64,000 bases of DNA. It comes from Deltaproteobacteria bacterium. GTDB taxonomy: Bacteria; Myxococcota_A; UBA9160; UBA4427. Position numbers and translations under genes: made by a program. Shown here one piece after another: positions 62,361-64,000 of the stretch. The stretch covers positions 62,001-126,000 of the forward strand of contig JADJOR010000008.1 in assembly GCA_016713665.1 (NCBI GenBank), in the 5' to 3' direction. Position 1 is the first letter of the stretch, and every line of letters starts with the position of its first letter. The notes beneath the pieces are model-generated. The model was not told the DNA's origin, did no database searches, and saw nothing but the letters and a program-made list of their open reading frames with translations.

Positions 62361-62704
62361 CGCGCGCCCGATGCCCCCCGACGATCCGTCGCACGGCCGC
62401 CCGCGAAGACGAGACATGAAGAGTCGGCGAACCATACCATGCACGTGCAACCGACTCGTGCGACGCGCAGACGTCCGATCCGGCCCGCCGAAGATCGACG
62501 CACCCCGCCGAGCCCCGGATCCGGATCGGAATCCAGTGGCCCCTATCGGGAGCCGACGCCGTCGGCTCAATCGATCTGCCACGAATCGCACGATTCGCCT
62601 GAGGGCCATCACCCGCACGCGCGATCCGCGAGCCGGCAGCACGAAGAGGCGGATCGAGCGGCAGCCCGCCCGACCCGCCTCGCAATCCCTCGCCGTCCGC
62701 GCGA
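62361..62704. other. 344-bp gap with no supported gene
   Basis: Frames here are Arg-rich and unlike any family, and none has a proper start. The region presumably contains the 3' end of the PEP-CTERM transcript and the promoter of the unknown gene. I saw no clear hairpin. Confidence 0.5.
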
Positions 62705-63361
62705 TCAACGCGCTCGGCGCTCGGCGCTCCGGGGACGCGCGGCCCCCGCCAACCCCGAGAGGCCGAGGCCGAGCAGGAGCGCACTGCCCGGCTCGGGCAC
62801 GACCGAGATCGGCGCCGACCCGGGGGTCGGCGTCGCGAGGACTTCGAAGTCCGCCGCATTGTCGTTCGTATCCACGTTCGCGAAGCGCCGGGCGAGACTC
62901 GAGCCCGCGTTCACCGCCACCGCCGGCGCGCCCTCGCCCGCGTTGATCTCGCCCGCACCGAAGACGCCGTAGCCGAGCCCGTCGAGGGTCGTCGCGCCCT
63001 GGCGCAGGACGACCGAGTCCGGGCCGTTCTGGAAGTCGAAGTTCGCGAGCAGGTCGGCCCCGAGCACCGAGCTCGTGCCGTCGGTCCGGCGATCCGCGAC
63101 GACGTAGAGACCCGAAGCCCCGATCGACCCCGACAGCAGGATCGTCGGCCCGACGGCCCCGTTCGTGCCGTTGATGCCGTCGATCGCGAAGCCTTCGAGC
63201 GACGTGCCGGGAAGACCGTAGATCTCGACGAAGGACTCGCCGTCGTCGGAGCCGACGGCGTCGTAGTAGAGCTCGGAAAGCACGGGCAGCGCCGACGCGC
63301 CCCCGCTCCAGAACGTGGCGAACGCGCCGAGACACAGACCCAGGATCCTCTTCGATTGCAT
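62705..63361 (-). CDS. PEP-CTERM protein with a lamin-tail-like domain
   Basis: 218 residues: a signal peptide (about 1-24), a lamin-tail-domain-like beta-sandwich (VLSELYYDAVGSDDGESFVE, then IYGLPGTSLEGFAID and GLYVVADRRTDG), and a C-terminal sorting signal VVPEPGSALLLGLGLSGLAG followed by a basic stretch. This matches PEP-CTERM/exosortase-processed exported proteins, usually attached to the cell surface or extracellular matrix. AAGGAG lies 6 bases ahead of the ATG. No exosortase is in the window. Confidence 0.88.
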   Translation of the reverse strand: MQSKRILGLCLGAFATFWSGGASALPVLSELYYDAVGSDDGESFVEIYGLPGTSLEGFAIDGINGTNGAVGPTILLSGSIGASGLYVVADRRTDGTSSVLGADLLANFDFQNGPDSVVLRQGATTLDGLGYGVFGAGEINAGEGAPAVAVNAGSSLARRFANVDTNDNAADFEVLATPTPGSAPISVVPEPGSALLLGLGLSGLAGAARPRSAERRAR

Positions 63362-63383
63362 GCTGACTCCTTGCTTGCGGGGA

Positions 63384-64000
63384 TTAGTCGTTCGAGGCTT
63401 CGAATCGACCGGGGTGAATCGGGGGATTGGCGGCGGCTCGCGTCGCGCGCCACGCGCGGATCCAGCCCCCCGTCCAGGCGTCGAGGCCGGCGTCGAGCTC
63501 TTCCGCCCGCAACCTGAGCTCGACGGCTTCGCCGGGGGCGAGGGCCTCGGGCCGGGCCAGGCGGGCGCGGATGCGCTGCCGCTCGAAATAGAGCTGATGG
63601 ATCTCGTCGGCGACGTCGTCGCGCAGGCTCGTGACCTGGCGCAGCTCCCGGTAGAGATCGACCGAGTCGTCGGGATAGGCGAGACCGCCGAGCTCCCAGT
63701 CGAGCACGACGGCGGCACCGTAATGGCGCCCTTCGTCCCGATCGCGGTCGAACAGGTTCCGGGTATCGCCCGAGACGAAGGTCTGGTTCTGGCTGCGACC
63801 GCGATCGCGATCGTCGTCCCAGGCCCCGCGGAGCTGGAGGCTCGGCAGCAGCGCCCGGGCGCGCAGCCCGCGCCAGAGCGAGTCGGCCCGCTCGACGGCG
63901 AGACCGACGCGCGCGAGCGCCCGGTCCCGGATCGACGCGACCGGCGGATCGGCGGGCAGCTCGATCGGCGCGGGCGTCGGCCCGACGTCGGGCGCGGCGT
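63384..64000 (-). CDS. Unknown protein, 3' part cut by window edge
   Basis: The frame is open to the right edge (about 205 residues, stop at 63384). It includes GDTRNLFDRDRDEGRHYGAAV, DWELGGLAYPDDSVDLYREL and a helical end (DEIHQLYFERQRIRARLARP). The alternating polar/aromatic pattern could be a beta-barrel or TolC-like coiled region, but I cannot assign it. The gene continues into the next stretch of sequence. Confidence 0.7.
   Translation of the reverse strand, partial: AAPDVGPTPAPIELPADPPVASIRDRALARVGLAVERADSLWRGLRARALLPSLQLRGAWDDDRDRGRSQNQTFVSGDTRNLFDRDRDEGRHYGAAVVLDWELGGLAYPDDSVDLYRELRQVTSLRDDVADEIHQLYFERQRIRARLARPEALAPGEAVELRLRAEELDAGLDAWTGGWIRAWRATRAAANPPIHPGRFEASND

Overview
This is a very GC-rich window (most third codon positions are G or C) from a Gram-negative bacterium. 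The evidence is a complete Tol cluster apart from pal, a LolB-like protein, an LPS-core-type glycosyltransferase with a kinase, and lipobox proteins. The gene set looks like the former Deltaproteobacteria (Myxococcota, Desulfobacterota or Binatota-like lineages): an RpoH-type sigma factor, a bactofilin, a Peptidase-MA/TPR protein, an ABC-2 module with a GldG-like subunit and a DUF4340 partner, and a PEP-CTERM protein. This placement is inference. No rRNA or tRNA gene was seen to test it.

Layout. 1-3.6 kb: the 3' end of a DUF3604 protein, a zinc alcohol dehydrogenase and a phosphotriesterase-like hydrolase. 3.7-6.9 kb: a BamE-like lipoprotein, a histidine-kinase-like protein, a DUF2255-like protein and smpB. 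6.9-9.1 kb: pantothenate genes panB-panC-panD. 9.1-9.6 kb: a non-coding gap. 9.6-12.5 kb: a small unknown gene, rsmA, tsaD and dksA. 12.5-17.2 kb: cpoB and tolB-tolA-tolR-tolQ, with a 39-bp triple repeat upstream of tolQ. 17.4-21.4 kb: a broken pepA, a cytochrome c, rpoH and DUF192. 21.4-24.1 kb: a peptidase-MA protein, moaB and a fused moaD-moaE. 24.4-29.8 kb: a repeat-rich lipoprotein, an NfuA-like scaffold, a bactofilin, holB-tatD and an inositol-phosphatase family gene. 29.8-34.6 kb: an ABC-2/GldG/DUF4340 operon. 34.9-39.4 kb: a WaaG-like glycosyltransferase, a double kinase, an unknown gene and an MshEN-domain protein. 39.5-49.3 kb: an oligopeptide-type ABC transporter, whose large binding-protein gene overlaps a lolB-like gene, and a TPR lipoprotein. 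49.4-51.6 kb: cysC, a cysteine desulfurase and an A-type Fe-S carrier. 51.7-58.7 kb: tlyA-dxs-ispA-xseB, then xseA-ctpA. 58.9-61.6 kb: envC-ftsX-ftsE. 61.7-64 kb: a conserved unknown gene, a PEP-CTERM lamin-tail protein and a cut-off gene.

Most genes are packed head to tail with ATGA, GTGA or TTGA overlaps, so many form translationally coupled operons. The themes are envelope maintenance and division (Tol, FtsEX-EnvC, CtpA, LolB, LPS core), cofactor synthesis (CoA, molybdopterin, Fe-S, isoprenoids) and translation or replication housekeeping.

Four otherwise well-conserved genes are each broken by what looks like a one-base shift (DUF2255, rpoH, the gldG-like gene, ctpA), mostly at G or C runs. 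pepA also has an internal deletion that removes catalytic residues. Sequence or assembly error is the simplest reading of the shifts, but each should be checked separately. I found no convincing wholly new system. The most unusual items are the tandem two-domain LPS-type kinase, the ABC transporter with enlarged extracytoplasmic parts, the MoaD-MoaE fusion, the pal-less Tol cluster, and the periodic palindromes upstream of the Fe-S genes.
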